From the NCBI RefSeq assembly GCF_001638985.1, contig NW_017265152.1, forward strand, positions 4,849-68,848: a stretch of DNA of 64,000 bases. The letters are read 5' to 3'. Every line of letters begins with the position of its first letter. The stretch's first letter is position 1. Under the pieces are notes generated by a model, which was not told the origin of the DNA, did no database searches, and saw only the letters and a list, made by a program, of their open reading frames with translations. The translations under genes were made by a program, and so were the position numbers. Source of the DNA: Phycomyces blakesleeanus NRRL 1555(-) (taxonomy: Eukaryota > Mucoromycota > Mucoromycetes > Mucorales > Phycomycetaceae). Below are positions 1 through 10,637 of the stretch, piece by piece.

Positions 1-1043
1 TTGTTGACACGTCTGGAAAGACACATATGGCATTTGCAGACTTTGCAACTGCCTATGCCAACGATCAGACTCGTATGGCTAGTCTAGAACCATCTCTGAT
101 GCCATCCTATGTCCCCCAGACCTCCCTCAGTGATGCTGAGGTTTCTGTCATTATCTCGGTAATTAATATTAATATATGTTAGTATCAACAACTTATTAAA
201 CAACCTGTATTTAGGAAATCTTTGTGGAAAAGTTGTGGGACTGGAAGTTCGAGTCTGACAACCCTGCTCTTGTTGCTGAGAACGAGAGTAAGAAGAAGTG
301 GAACTTGAACGAGAAGATTAACCACCGCAATAACGTAGCTGTTATCAACTACTTGAAGAGCTACATTAGCGCCCAGACTCGTCTAGCTGGTACTCACCCA
401 CGGGTGATAAGTGATAAAATAAAAAACAGGTACAAGCACAGTCATCGTACTTTTCACGAGTCTCCTGAGCAGAAGGCCAAGAAAAACAGCAAGGGGAGAG
501 CAAACAGTCGTACTCTTCAGGTTTGTATATACTATATAAAAAATTAATTGGTATATTACTATTTTCTCAAGCTACAATCTATATAACCAGATGTCTATCC
601 GACGCAAGTCGACATACATGGACAACTGGGTAGCCATTGATGCTGCAATGGGATATAAGACTGGAAACCCTGTTGAGAAGGCCTATCTCAAACTCTTTCA
701 GAAGGATGCCATGTCTGATGGTGAGTCGGATATTGAGATTGTGGACAATCTTCCACGACGGTGTTTGCATGTGGCTCGCCCCACTTGGAGAAGTGAAGAG
801 GTAAATAATATTTAGAATAAATAAATAAGTTTTATAACAAGAAAAATAAAGAACTAATAAAAATAAATACAGTTCAACAGATTGTTGACAATGGTTGACG
901 ACATTGATCGTACCCATCACGTGTTAAATGCGGGCGTGGGAACAAAGCCAAGAATGAACAGATATCCAGCAACATTGTTGCCTTGCTCTGTTCCTGCCAC
1001 TCTGTCCCAGTCATTGCCTCGTTGGGCAATCAACGATGAATAA
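1..1043 (+). CDS. P1 companion protein (5' partial), putative TnpA-like element protein
   Basis: Four exons are readable: 1-158 (frame from base 3, start outside the window), 215-520, 591-800 and 873-1043 (TAA). The 306-nt second exon has exactly the length of the second exon in P2 and P3; it is basic, with W-D-W near its start and several R/K pairs. The third exon ends with M-S-D-G-E-S-D, then R-P-T-W-R-S-E-E, the family signature. The last exon ends P-R-W-A-I-N-D-E. I know no named domain for it. Conservation beside four transposases argues for a role in transposition, for example end binding (inference). The gene converges on the transposase with 115 bp between stops. No stop or frameshift was seen. 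Confidence 0.7.
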
Positions 1044-1158
1044 ACATTTTCTTTTTTACTATGTTCTGTTGTAGGGCCGAATAGTAATAATTGAAATTGA
1101 ATTGATTAAAGGAAATAATAATAGAGGATAAATATATAAGTAAGTGTGTGTATGAGAA

Positions 1159-4106
1159 TTAATAGTAAATTTTTTTTGGTAAAGAAATCGCGAGTTTTTT
1201 GTTGACATTTTTTGTAGTTTTGTAATCTACTATTGCAACTGTTAGGAGAATCCGATATACTGGCAGGATGCTTTGAAAATCTTGCTTGTAGAATTCATCC
1301 TGTAACAACTCAACTCCTTCTAATTCTCTTGTTTTGTCCGAAGTGGATTTGAACCATTTGACAAATGCAAATACATGCTGACTACTATGGGGATTTCTGT
1401 ATGTTAGAGAAAAAACAGTTGGCCTAAAATTGTGAACAAAAAGGTACTGAATCTCTCCAACATACGCATGTTCCGACCCAGTTCGTTCAGTGAAATATGC
1501 TTGTATGTATGATCCGCGGCCATTCGTGCCAATGCACCCTTTGTAGCTTTGCCCAAGAAGATCAATGGACTTCACCATTTCGATCCAGTCATTGACGAAA
1601 GGTGAGTCATCAATTACATCTTTGCAACCTGAGATCTGTGGATTCTTGTACGCAGCTTGATAGTATCCTACAAGACAATCATATTCATGTTTTGGCATAA
1701 ATGATAATGGTCTTGTTTTCAATGGCAAGGCGGATGGTGGCAGGGGCTCGTTTCCACGAATTATCATTGAAAGATTCTGTGAAGCTTCAAGATATTCGGA
1801 AATTGAGAAAGAGTGAGAGAGGTAGGTGTTGGTGTTGGTGTTGGTGTTAGTGTTGGTATTGGTGTTGTTGTTGTTGGTGGTGAACTTATCAAAAATTTCA
1901 AAACATGCAAGTGCATGCATAGGTTTCAGAAGTCGACGCACAAAATCTCCCTTCCACGACTCTTCAATAAACTGTCTCATAAATGTCGATTCGAACCCGT
2001 TTCTTCGATTGGTCTTGATATTTTTCAGGACACTATTGTACCTTTCAAAGCTGAAAAGCCAATAGCCATAGACGGGCCCAAAGTCAATCATTGTTTGGCG
2101 TAAGTGCAGATGCAGGTGCATGTTGGGAGAGAGAAGGTCCAGGTCGTACAATGTCTCACACCCTTTACAGAATTCTTCTAAGCATTTGTGTCCTTTCTCA
2201 ATGTCTTCTTCAGAAACACTAGGCTTGGTGAAGTATCTGCATGCGTTAACAAACTCTATCCAGTTCTTGAACTCTGGCAACGGCAACACATCCCTTAGAA
2301 CCACAGGAGAGTACACAAGGCACCAAGACTTCCACTCATCAGCCTTCATATAGGGAAATCCCTTGGCAATCTTTGTCCCAAGTGACGTGTAATCGGGCGG
2401 CAACACTACCTTCTCAACAGCCTTTTGCATGGCAACGAGTTTTTTATCATCGATTAATCCATCCGCAACCCATCTCTCCAGCATTCTTTTGGCAGTGCCT
2501 AAGAAAAGATTGTGCATGGGATCGATGATCGTGCAGCGGACAATATCAAAGTACTGAAGACGATGCAGTTCGGACCAGCGAACACCATGTGCAACTTCAA
2601 GACGCTGTCTCTCAGTTGGTTTGGTTGCATTTCTCCTGATCTCTGCATCCTTACGATTGTCATTCTTAGTGCGAAGGAGCCACTTTGAGAAATCAAATCC
2701 AGAATAATCAACGGAACTCGTTCCAGCCAACCTCGAAAATTGACGCTTACACTTGTGGCATGCATTTGTACTTGTATGGGATGTGAACCCACATACTTTC
2801 CTTGCAGCAGGTATATCACAGGCAACCATGAGAAGGGCTGCTCGGATAGAAGTACCATTTGGACATTGGTGAGTCTTAATCTTAATACCTTTGTACAGCT
2901 CCATCAACTCATCCACAAGCGGTTTCAGATAGTTATTTATGTCAGAAGTGCTTGCTTCTTTAGGCCCTGGCATTAACCCAACAAGAATCACGTTCTCCTT
3001 CTTGAACCGCTCACTGCGTGGAAGATTATTGATTGCAAGATATATGGCACCACAGGAGTAGGTAACACCATCGAATGGCTGAAACCAGTCAATGTTCAGC
3101 GTGAGCATGAGTGATCGCTCGGTATCAACAAAAGGTATACCATCTACGTCTACTATCTCATTCCACATCGCACCATCGTACATGTCAAACAAAGTGCTAT
3201 CCATTTTCGGGCCGCGGTTCCATGAGTTGATGTTGTTTTCAAAATCCGGGCATTGAAAAAACGTCTTTAGGGCTTTCTTGACGGAGTGGAATACATATGT
3301 CTTTTTGGGTGCTTTTGACCCGGGACCAGACTTAAACAAGCTGTTGCCACACAAGGAGGTTTTACCAAAATTGGGTGATGTACAACACAAAGGGGCGGCT
3401 TCATTATCATATATGGCATGGCATTTGCTACATGCAACATACTTCTTGACACCACTTGTCAACGCTTCAAATCCGGCCAAACGTTTGAGGCCAGCAACAC
3501 TCACTGGAAGGCGGAATGGGTCAAACAAAAACTGCAGTATCTTGTTGATTATGGCAATCAGGATTACAGCTCCTTCATCCACGACGTATAGCGAGACAAA
3601 AAGAGCAACCGAAATAACATTGAATCGGTGAATCAAATTCAATTCCGAGATTGATTCCAATGAAGAATCTTTAATTTGATTTTTTTTAAAGAACGTTGAT
3701 TAACTCTATTTTCTAGGATATAATATTATCTAAAGCTGTGTACCTACCTTCATCATTGTCCATCTCAACATCGGATTCATCTTCATATTCTTCTTCGTAA
3801 GTGTCACTTGTATACTGGACATTATCTTCAGGGCCAAACACGCAATCCGTTTCAGAGAAAGGTTGGTTTCTTGTCCGTATATCCAAAATGTCATTTGTGT
3901 CATTTAGGTCTACAAAAGCGGAATGTTAGACCCAAATAAATCAATGTAATAAAATAAGTTTTCTTACTTCTAAGCTCAGAATTTATTTCAACATCTTCTT
4001 GTTCAAATTCAAAACTATCTTCCTCTTGATTTACAGGCTCAGAAACAGCACTACTAATTGTATCGCATGTGTCTTCATGGGCTACACATTTATTATTATT
4101 AGTGTT

Positions 4107-4156
<50 letters not shown>

Positions 4157-4375
4157 AAATAATAAAAAAGGAAATGATATAAAATAAAATAAAATAAAGT
4201 AAAGTAAAGCAAATGTATTAACCGTACGCATTTGAACATGTGTAATATCATGATTATCTTTTTCTTGATGACGTTTAAATGTTTTAACAGATACACGATC
4301 GAATCCTAGTGTCTTGCTTTTACAGATAGAGCATCGACACTCTTTTCTAACAATTGGTTTGCGAATAGGAGCCAT
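1159..4375 (-). CDS. P1 Plavaka-type (CACTA/EnSpm) transposase, apparently intact
   Basis: Four exons join in frame: 4375-4228, 4081-3968, 3909-3748 and 3668-1159, total 2934 nt (977 aa). Exon 1 carries a zinc-finger-like C-x2-C-x16-H-x5-H pattern (CRCSICKSK ... HQEKDNH); exons 2-3 are very acidic; exon 4 holds the catalytic region. Family marks in exon 4 are N-I-D-W-F-Q-P-F-D-G, L-P-G/M-P-G-P-K-E, D-I-P-A-A-R-K, D-P-M-H-N-L-F-L-G and M-H-L-H-L-H-L, as known from Plavaka and related KDZ/Tnp2 transposases. A microsatellite in the reading frame (near 1830-1875) encodes an Asn-Thr run of about 20 residues. No internal stop or frameshift is present, so the protein could be functional. The start chosen is the Met just before the zinc motif. 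Confidence 0.82.
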
Positions 4376-4628
4376 TTTAAAATGAAAAGAAAGGTTTACA
4401 ATAGTATTTAATAGTAAAGAAAGAGACTTCAAAGAAAACACACTTTTATTTTATTTGAGTTTGATGTTGCATTCTAATGCTACACAGCTGCCAGTAGCCA
4501 ATAGAGTAGCTTAAAATACTATTCAAATACTTTACTCACAAAAGTGAGCTGAACTACAATTTTACCTATTCTGTCTATCAGAACTTAGGTATACTTTACA
4601 TATGCGAAATTGATCTGTTTTTGCAGTG

Positions 4629-4965
4629 TTATATATATGCTAGATTAGCAGTTAACAGCTTATATATATGTCAGATTGACAGGCAACAGCTTATATATAT
4701 GCCAGATTGGCAATCAATAGCTTATATATATGTCAGATCGGCGATCAACAGCTTATATATATGCCAGATTGGCAATCAACAGCTTATATATATGCCAGAT
4801 CGGTAGTCAACAGCTTATATATATGCTAGATCGGCGATCAACAACTTATATATATGCCAGATCAGTGGTCAACAGCTTATATTTATCCTAGATCAACTAT
4901 CAATAGCTTATATATATATGAGATCAGCTATAATTAGTTTATATATAGTGTCAATTAGTTATTAT
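4629..4965 (+). repeat. 31-bp AT-rich minisatellite, array 1
   Basis: About ten tandem copies of a ~31-bp unit of the form CAGCTTATATATATGCCAGA followed by TYGGCRRTCAA. Copies differ by a few transitions. The array starts right after the P1 end at 4628. Open frames through it are by-products of the repeat. Confidence 0.85.
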
Positions 4966-5989
4966 CAGCTTACATAATCTTGCATAATATTGCATAATTA
5001 TATATAGGCACATATAAGAGAATTTAAACATATATAAAAATATAAAAAATAAAGTTTGTGTGACATACGTCATTATGCATATTCGCGTAATGTAAACAAT
5101 ACAATTGCATTGCTGAAAAAAATTAATAACTTTTGGCTATACTTGTTATATAACGTGCATAATCATGCATAATCTTGCATAAATGATCTACGTAAACAAT
5201 ACCATTGAATTTGTGGGAAAAAATGACAAAAAATTGCTTTTTTCGCAAAAATTTCCTTTTTTGGTTAGTCTGAATGCATCTAGCGTGAGAAGTCTTGGCA
5301 TTTTTAGTGTGGGAAGATAGGTTATATAAATAGCAACTATGTAAAAGCTTGGCATGGAAAAACATTTAACTTTAAACTATCAAAAAGCCATTCCGACAAT
5401 AATTAAATATATCTCTTCTAATGAAAGTTCAAATTCTTACTAAGTAATAATTTTTTAATTTTTTTTGCTATATAAAGAAAATTTAGTAGTATAATATAAA
5501 AGTATCAAAATATGTAAAGAGCAAGTACAGAATTAATAAAAATTAATTTTCATATTTTTTTACTAATTTTCTTATAAAAATCAAAATATTATTATATAAA
5601 TCAATAAAAAAATATATGAACAAGTCAACTTATTAATATTTATTATAATTTTAATGTATTTATATACTATATATATATATATAAAGATTATAAAAGAGTT
5701 GTCAATATATATAAAATTAAAGATTAAATATGATTAGAGTATGTAACTTATATTTGACGAGATGATTGGATACGACTTGGATATTGACAAGTGTGAATAT
5801 ATATAATGTGATAGATCTAATGGTATTGACTAATATCAGAGATAGATAAGATGTTATAGGCTAATATTAGTAATAAATCAAATGTTATTGGCTAATATTG
5901 ATTATATATTATATTTTATTAACTTATATAAGTAGTAAATTAGATGTGATAAATATATATATAAAGTACAGATTGACTGTTATTGATTA
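4966..5989. other. AT-rich spacer with degraded minisatellite traces
   Basis: No gene is supported. The sequence is A/T-dominated with many TATATA tracts. Short pieces resembling the flanking minisatellite (CAGATT..., TATATATAT...) recur from about 5780 onward, so it may be an older, eroded part of the same array. Confidence 0.5.
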
Positions 5990-6617
5990 ATATATATATC
6001 AGATCAGATATCATTTATTTTTATATATACTAGATTGGCAGTGTTCAGCTTATATATGTATGAGATTGACTGTTATCCACTTATATATATATCAGATTGG
6101 ATATAATATGTTTATATATAGTACAGATCATCTGTTATCAGCTTATATATATACCCAATTGGCGGTCAACACTTATATATATACTAGATTGGTGGTCAAC
6201 AGCTTATATATATACCAGATTGACTATTATCAGCTTATATATATATCAGATTAACTGTTATTGATTTACATATATATCAGATTAGCTGTGATCCACTTAT
6301 ATATATATCAGATTGGATATCATATGTTTATATATAGTGCAGATCACCTGTTATCAGCTTATATATATATACAATTGGTGGACAACAACTTATATATATA
6401 CCCAATTGGCGGTCAACAGCTTATATATGTATAAGATATGATATCATCAGTTTGTATATATATCAGATTAGCTGTCATTAGCTTATATAGATATACCTGA
6501 TTGGTGGTCGACAATTTATATATATACCATATCAGCTATCATCAGCTTATATATATATCAGATGGAGTATCATCTGTTGATATATAGTGTGCATCACCTG
6601 TTGTCATCTTATATATA
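5990..6617 (+). repeat. 31-bp AT-rich minisatellite, array 2
   Basis: Roughly 18-20 degenerate copies of the same unit as array 1 (CAGCTTATATATATACCAGA type), with more substitutions and indels. It stops exactly at a CACTGCAAAAGG transposon end at 6618. Confidence 0.8.
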
Positions 6618-7417
6618 CACTGCAAAAGGAAGGTCAATTTAATATACTAAATCTTGATCAAATACTGTCTGAATGAATAAAATTCAGCATGAATTCGATC
6701 TGAATTTATGATGTCTATTTTTTAAAATTCGTGAGCTAAATGAATACAATTAGTATACTGAATTTTAGAAACGCAAAGAGATAAAGTGTGATATAGTTTT
6801 ATGTAATATATTTTGGTCGTAAAAATATAGACGCACTTTTGTCAGACCGCACATTTTTCATTCTATATTGGTTTTGGGAGTTTTTTTAAATACAATGCAT
6901 AACATTTAACATCTCTTTAATACTATATATGGGTTGTTAAAGAAGAGATTTGTTCAAGATTTAGTCAAGATTTAGACGTTTATAGGTCATTTTAAAGGTT
7001 TTTATTAGTGTGAAAAAATTTTCTCATTGTTTCTAGCTATTTCTATTCGTCTACATCACTAATCGTCTCGTGTTGCAATTGGATAAAAACATCACACTCA
7101 TGATGCCATCATTTATTTTAGTGGATATTGTATTATTCCTTTCATATATCCATTGATCCACCCCTGGTACAATCGACCCCTACTGTATTCCATTGCTTGC
7201 TGTGGCATGCTTTCTTGGTCTGTTTGTTTACTTTTATAAAAAAATTATAGGGTGGATTAGAAAGAATGTTCTAGATATATTTATTTGAGAGCGACAGATT
7301 ATTTAAAAAATATGAATGTACTTACAATAAAGTTAAACACGAGAACAGATGGATGTCTTTAACATAAAGATATGTATATCAATTTTTTAGTTAAATGTCT
7401 CAATTATTGTAATATTG

Positions 7418-7740
7418 TCTATAAAAATAATAACTTTTGTTAATACGATACAAAGTAAATAAGACCATAGTTTGCTTACCAGACAGTTCAGAAAACAGAA
7501 GAGTTGACAAATAGAAAATGCAATGACATTGTCTATAAAATATAATTTTTTATTAGAATGAAATAAAGAGTATCAGACTATTTTTTGCTTACCAATTATT
7601 CAATACAGTAGAAGAGGTGGCATGCGGAAAATAGAGATATTATCTATAAAATAATTTCTTTTCATTAGAATTACATACAAACAAATAGAATGATTATTTA
7701 CTTACTTGTCTGTCTGTAGAGAATAAGAGTCAGTGTATAA
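7418..7740 (-). repeat. Three tandem ~112-bp exon/intron-like units in the P5 arm
   Basis: On the minus strand, units beginning at about 7643, 7532 and 7418 each start with TCTATAAAATA-type sequence complemented to a 3' splice-like ...TATAG, followed in the first two by 51-53 nt and then G|GTAAGC. The 7706 copy also carries a GTAAG. The arrangement looks like duplicated small exons with their introns, in the same arm and orientation as the third gene of P2 and P3. Coding frames are not conserved well enough to name. Confidence 0.5.
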
Positions 7741-8516
7741 TCAAAAAAAGAGAGCCGAGATAAAGATCAGTGATTATAAAGTATATAGTATACATAAGAA
7801 AAATAATAAATACAAGTTGTATCTTGAAGATGTACATTAATATTTATACAACAAACCATTTTGTAAACCCTCCCGAGGTATATGTCTTTGCTAATGGGCC
7901 AGAAAAATCTACAGAATAATTAATATATAAATTGTAAATAAATATTCAAGTATATTTTTATTACATTTTTGTTGTTATTTTTGAGACAGTTAAAAAGAAC
8001 TTGATGTTTTAAAGCATAGAGTATCATGCTAGAATAAAAACAACAAAATGATTAGGTCTTGAACCTTTGATGTGAGTTGATGCTTATCATGTTAGACATT
8101 AAGAAAGAAGTAAAGAAGAAGAAGGAAAAAATTAAAAAAAAAAACAGGGGAAATTCAAAATTATAATTTTATGACTGTTGACCCTGAGAAACTGATAGAA
8201 TCAATTGAGCAAATTGAAAGTCATTCAACCCATCTCGATTGAGGCAAGACATTACATACTAAGCCATAATCTCTCACATCTTTTTAATGGATGTAAGCTA
8301 TTACTAATGCCTTTCCAAGTCGGCTTAAAAAGAAAAGTATAATATAGAGATCAAAATGCTATAAAGAGCATCATCAGAAAAATAATCTTTTGGTGCCTTA
8401 CTTTCCACCTTTACATATGTTTTGATTTATTTTATTATTTTAAAGAAACCCAACTCTAATTATTAAAGTATTCACATTGTTTCCATTTCTTTCATTAGTC
8501 TTAAATATCTCAATTC

Positions 8517-9604
8517 ATGTCTTTTAATACGCAGCAAACCAAAAAAACAAAAAAGATGACTACAAAAAAGTCTGTTCAACAAACTGCTGGGACAGCAGCA
8601 AGCACAAGACAACGGGAAATTCTTCCCAGCTTGACAGTTGGCGCAGAGCTAGATGGTACTGTCCTGTCCACTTTGTCCACCATGAGCACCTGACTGAATG
8701 AATCTCATTCACTTCCGGAGAAGGTCTACCACAACATTGGAGCAACCAATGGCCAGAATAACAATTCGAACCATAGTCCCATCGGTCAGGCTCTTACTAC
8801 AGGAGAATATATAAAGTACCACCTTCCAACGGTTTTGGTAGAATATATACTAGTAATAGAATATTGCAAAGTCACTTACATTATATTTTGCAGAGATTGA
8901 TTCGTTCTCAAACACGAGCAGTTCTGGCAACAATGCCATTGACAGTCAATGAGAGCGCCTTCTCAACATCCAACCATCCCATTGCTGATGTAGTGCAGAA
9001 CTACACACATCAGCAAGCTGAAGTAAAGTCTGTTTCGTCTGCAGTTGTGGAAGAGAAAACCCGAAGACATATTTTGTATATGCTTCAAAGGGCAAAAGCT
9101 TTGCCAGAAAAGATAGCTCAACAAAATCGGATTTCTCGACGCCGGTCCAGAAAGAGAAACGTAAGTATAGTCAACAGTTTTTGTGTAAACTATTTTAACT
9201 TTTTTTTTCAGATTCTTGCAGACTACAAGGCAATTCACTTAGCTGACAAGGCAATCCTTAAGTCTAAGTTTGGTGAGACTGTCGTTGACATTCTGGACTA
9301 TGACATGTTGTCTGATATTGAGTCAGATGAGAAGAAAAATAAAACTAGATATACTCCTAGAAATAGACATCACTTGGTAAGGCTCTCATAATAAAAGTTA
9401 TTTTTTTAATGCTTCTAACTCAAAAGTATTTATATTATAATGCAGGTGAATGAATACTTTACTGTTTTGAAGAAAAAGAGACTTGCTAACAAGGGACCAG
9501 ACGTCATTGGAAATTCTGTCTATCCAATTATTTTGAGAAACACTGAGTTATCGAATGAGAAAAATGTGCGTGTTGCTGCTTGGATTCACACACGCCAACA
9601 ATAA
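8517..9604 (+). pseudogene. P5 companion gene with one nonsense codon
   Basis: Four exons: 8517-8837, 8894-9160, 9212-9376 and 9446-9604 (TAA). The N-terminus is polar and rich in Thr/Ser/Gln; exon 2 ends in a basic stretch (RISRRRSRKRN); exon 3 carries M-L-S-D-I-E-S-D-E, the counterpart of M-S-D-G-E-S-D in the other companions, but the following W-R-S-E-E is not recognisable. A single TGA at 8691-8693 breaks exon 1; CGA to TGA is one possible origin. All splice sites are canonical. It is the most diverged companion in the window and has no partner transposase beside it. Confidence 0.6.
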
Positions 9605-10240
9605 ATTGTTATTTTGTTTACAAAGCGCATATAGTACTTTAATGATTTTTATTGATTGTGTTGAATGATGTGGGGTGAAGTAGTAAAATATAATCAGGCA
9701 GTATTGTCAAGATGAGAAGCAATTAATATATAAATACAAGAAAAAAGAAAAAGACAAAATCAACAATCAAAATAATAAATAAATTGTTACTTTATTTTAT
9801 TTTATTTTATTTTAAAGCCAATTAATAAAATATATATATATATACAAAGCAATTATTTAATTATATAACCTTGATTGTTTTATTCTCGTTTTTTTTATTG
9901 GAAATTATAATACTGATATTAGCAAGAATATGTAATAAAGGCTAAGAAAATGGTAAATGTCAGATATTAAATATACAAGTATTTTGTCTTTTATATTATT
10001 GATAAAAGCAAGAGAAATAAATAATGGTTTTTACTATTTGTTAATAGTTAAAAAAACTGGTAATATAATTTACTATTGCTCTTTTAAATACTTAATAAAG
10101 AAGTAACGTTAAAACTTAATAAAAATAAAGAGATAAATAAAGATAAACCTTTTTACAGTCAAAAAACTCGTATTATAATTATTTATATTTATATTATATA
10201 GCACTGTATTTATTTATTTATTTTTATGTGACTACTTTTC
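9605..10240. other. AT-rich interval without genes
   Basis: I see only A/T-rich sequence with simple tracts (TTTTA repeats near 9795, TATATA near 9835). No open frame or RNA gene is supported. Confidence 0.6.
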
Positions 10241-10249
10241 TAGGCAGTG

Positions 10250-10394
10250 GAATGACAAGACGTTTTTGCGTCCTACTTTGCATTTTATGCGTAGTCAACA
10301 CGAAGCATGAATGCAGACGATGCACTGGAACAATGCATGAAGAACTCTCTTCCATGTACTCCTTCTCCCACAACTCTAGACCTTGTTCAACTAA
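10250..10394 (+). pseudogene. Exon fragment of an unknown gene, cut by P2
   Basis: After a good 3' splice-like site (cttttctag, ending near 10243), one frame reads about 21 protein-like residues starting Q-W-N-D-K-T-F-L, then a one-base shift leads into a second frame (N-A-D-D-A-L-E-Q-C) open to the P2 end. Beyond P2, from 17277, a frame could continue for about 20 codons. I do not recognise the protein. It may be an older transposon or host exon. Confidence 0.3.
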
Positions 10395-10637
10395 CACTGG
10401 AAAAATAAAAAAAATACTATAGCTTTAAGTAATGAGAAAGGTAGTGGAAATGTCAGGGTTTTTTTTCAGCTCAGCCGTTTTTTTTATTTAAGTTGGGGGT
10501 GTATTTTCGACGTATTCTATTGGTTTAGATAGACAATAAAAAATTCATATTTTTTTGGCTTGCTATAAAATCACATCAAATAAAGTATTTGTAGTACTTG
10601 TTTCCTTTTTTATTTTATAATTCAAGCTATACACAAT

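Larger units (their letters stand above)
1..4628. mobile_element. Plavaka-like CACTA element P1 (left end outside window)
   Basis: Two convergent genes: a companion on + (1-1043) and a transposase on - (1159-4375), with 115 bp between their stops. The right end is called at 4628, where the minus strand reads CACTGCAAAAACAGATC, the same CACTG(C/G)AAAA start seen at the ends of P2, P3 and P5. It lies 253 bp upstream of the transposase start, matching the 250 bp in P3 and 243 bp in P2. The left end lies beyond base 1. No disabling mutation is visible in either gene, so this is the least decayed Plavaka-type copy in the window. Confidence 0.75.
6618..9604 (+). mobile_element. Plavaka-like element P5 remnant (long arm plus companion gene)
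   Basis: The left end CACTGCAAAAGGAAGG at 6618 resembles the P1 and P3 ends. The companion gene starts 1.9 kb inside, as in P2 (2.17 kb) and P3 (1.88 kb). No transposase follows the companion gene: 9605-10240 is AT-rich and empty, so the transposase side was lost or P5 is a deletion derivative. No convincing right end was found. The arm 6618-8516 contains only the tandem repeat at 7418-7740 and no long reading frame. Confidence 0.55.

Noticed and set aside
1813..2103. Plus-strand Val/Gly-rich frames opposite the P1 transposase
   Set aside because: Shadow of the Asn-Thr microsatellite in the real gene.
4621..4806. 61-codon open frame in the minisatellite
   Set aside because: Produced by the 31-bp repeat; no codon bias or homologous motif.
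4629..6617. Regular repeats that might suggest a CRISPR array
   Set aside because: Units are contiguous without unique spacers, and the setting is a eukaryotic transposon cluster.
10245..10249. CAGTG considered as the right end of P5
   Set aside because: Preceding bases (TTTTCTAGG) do not match the AAAA-type end of the family.
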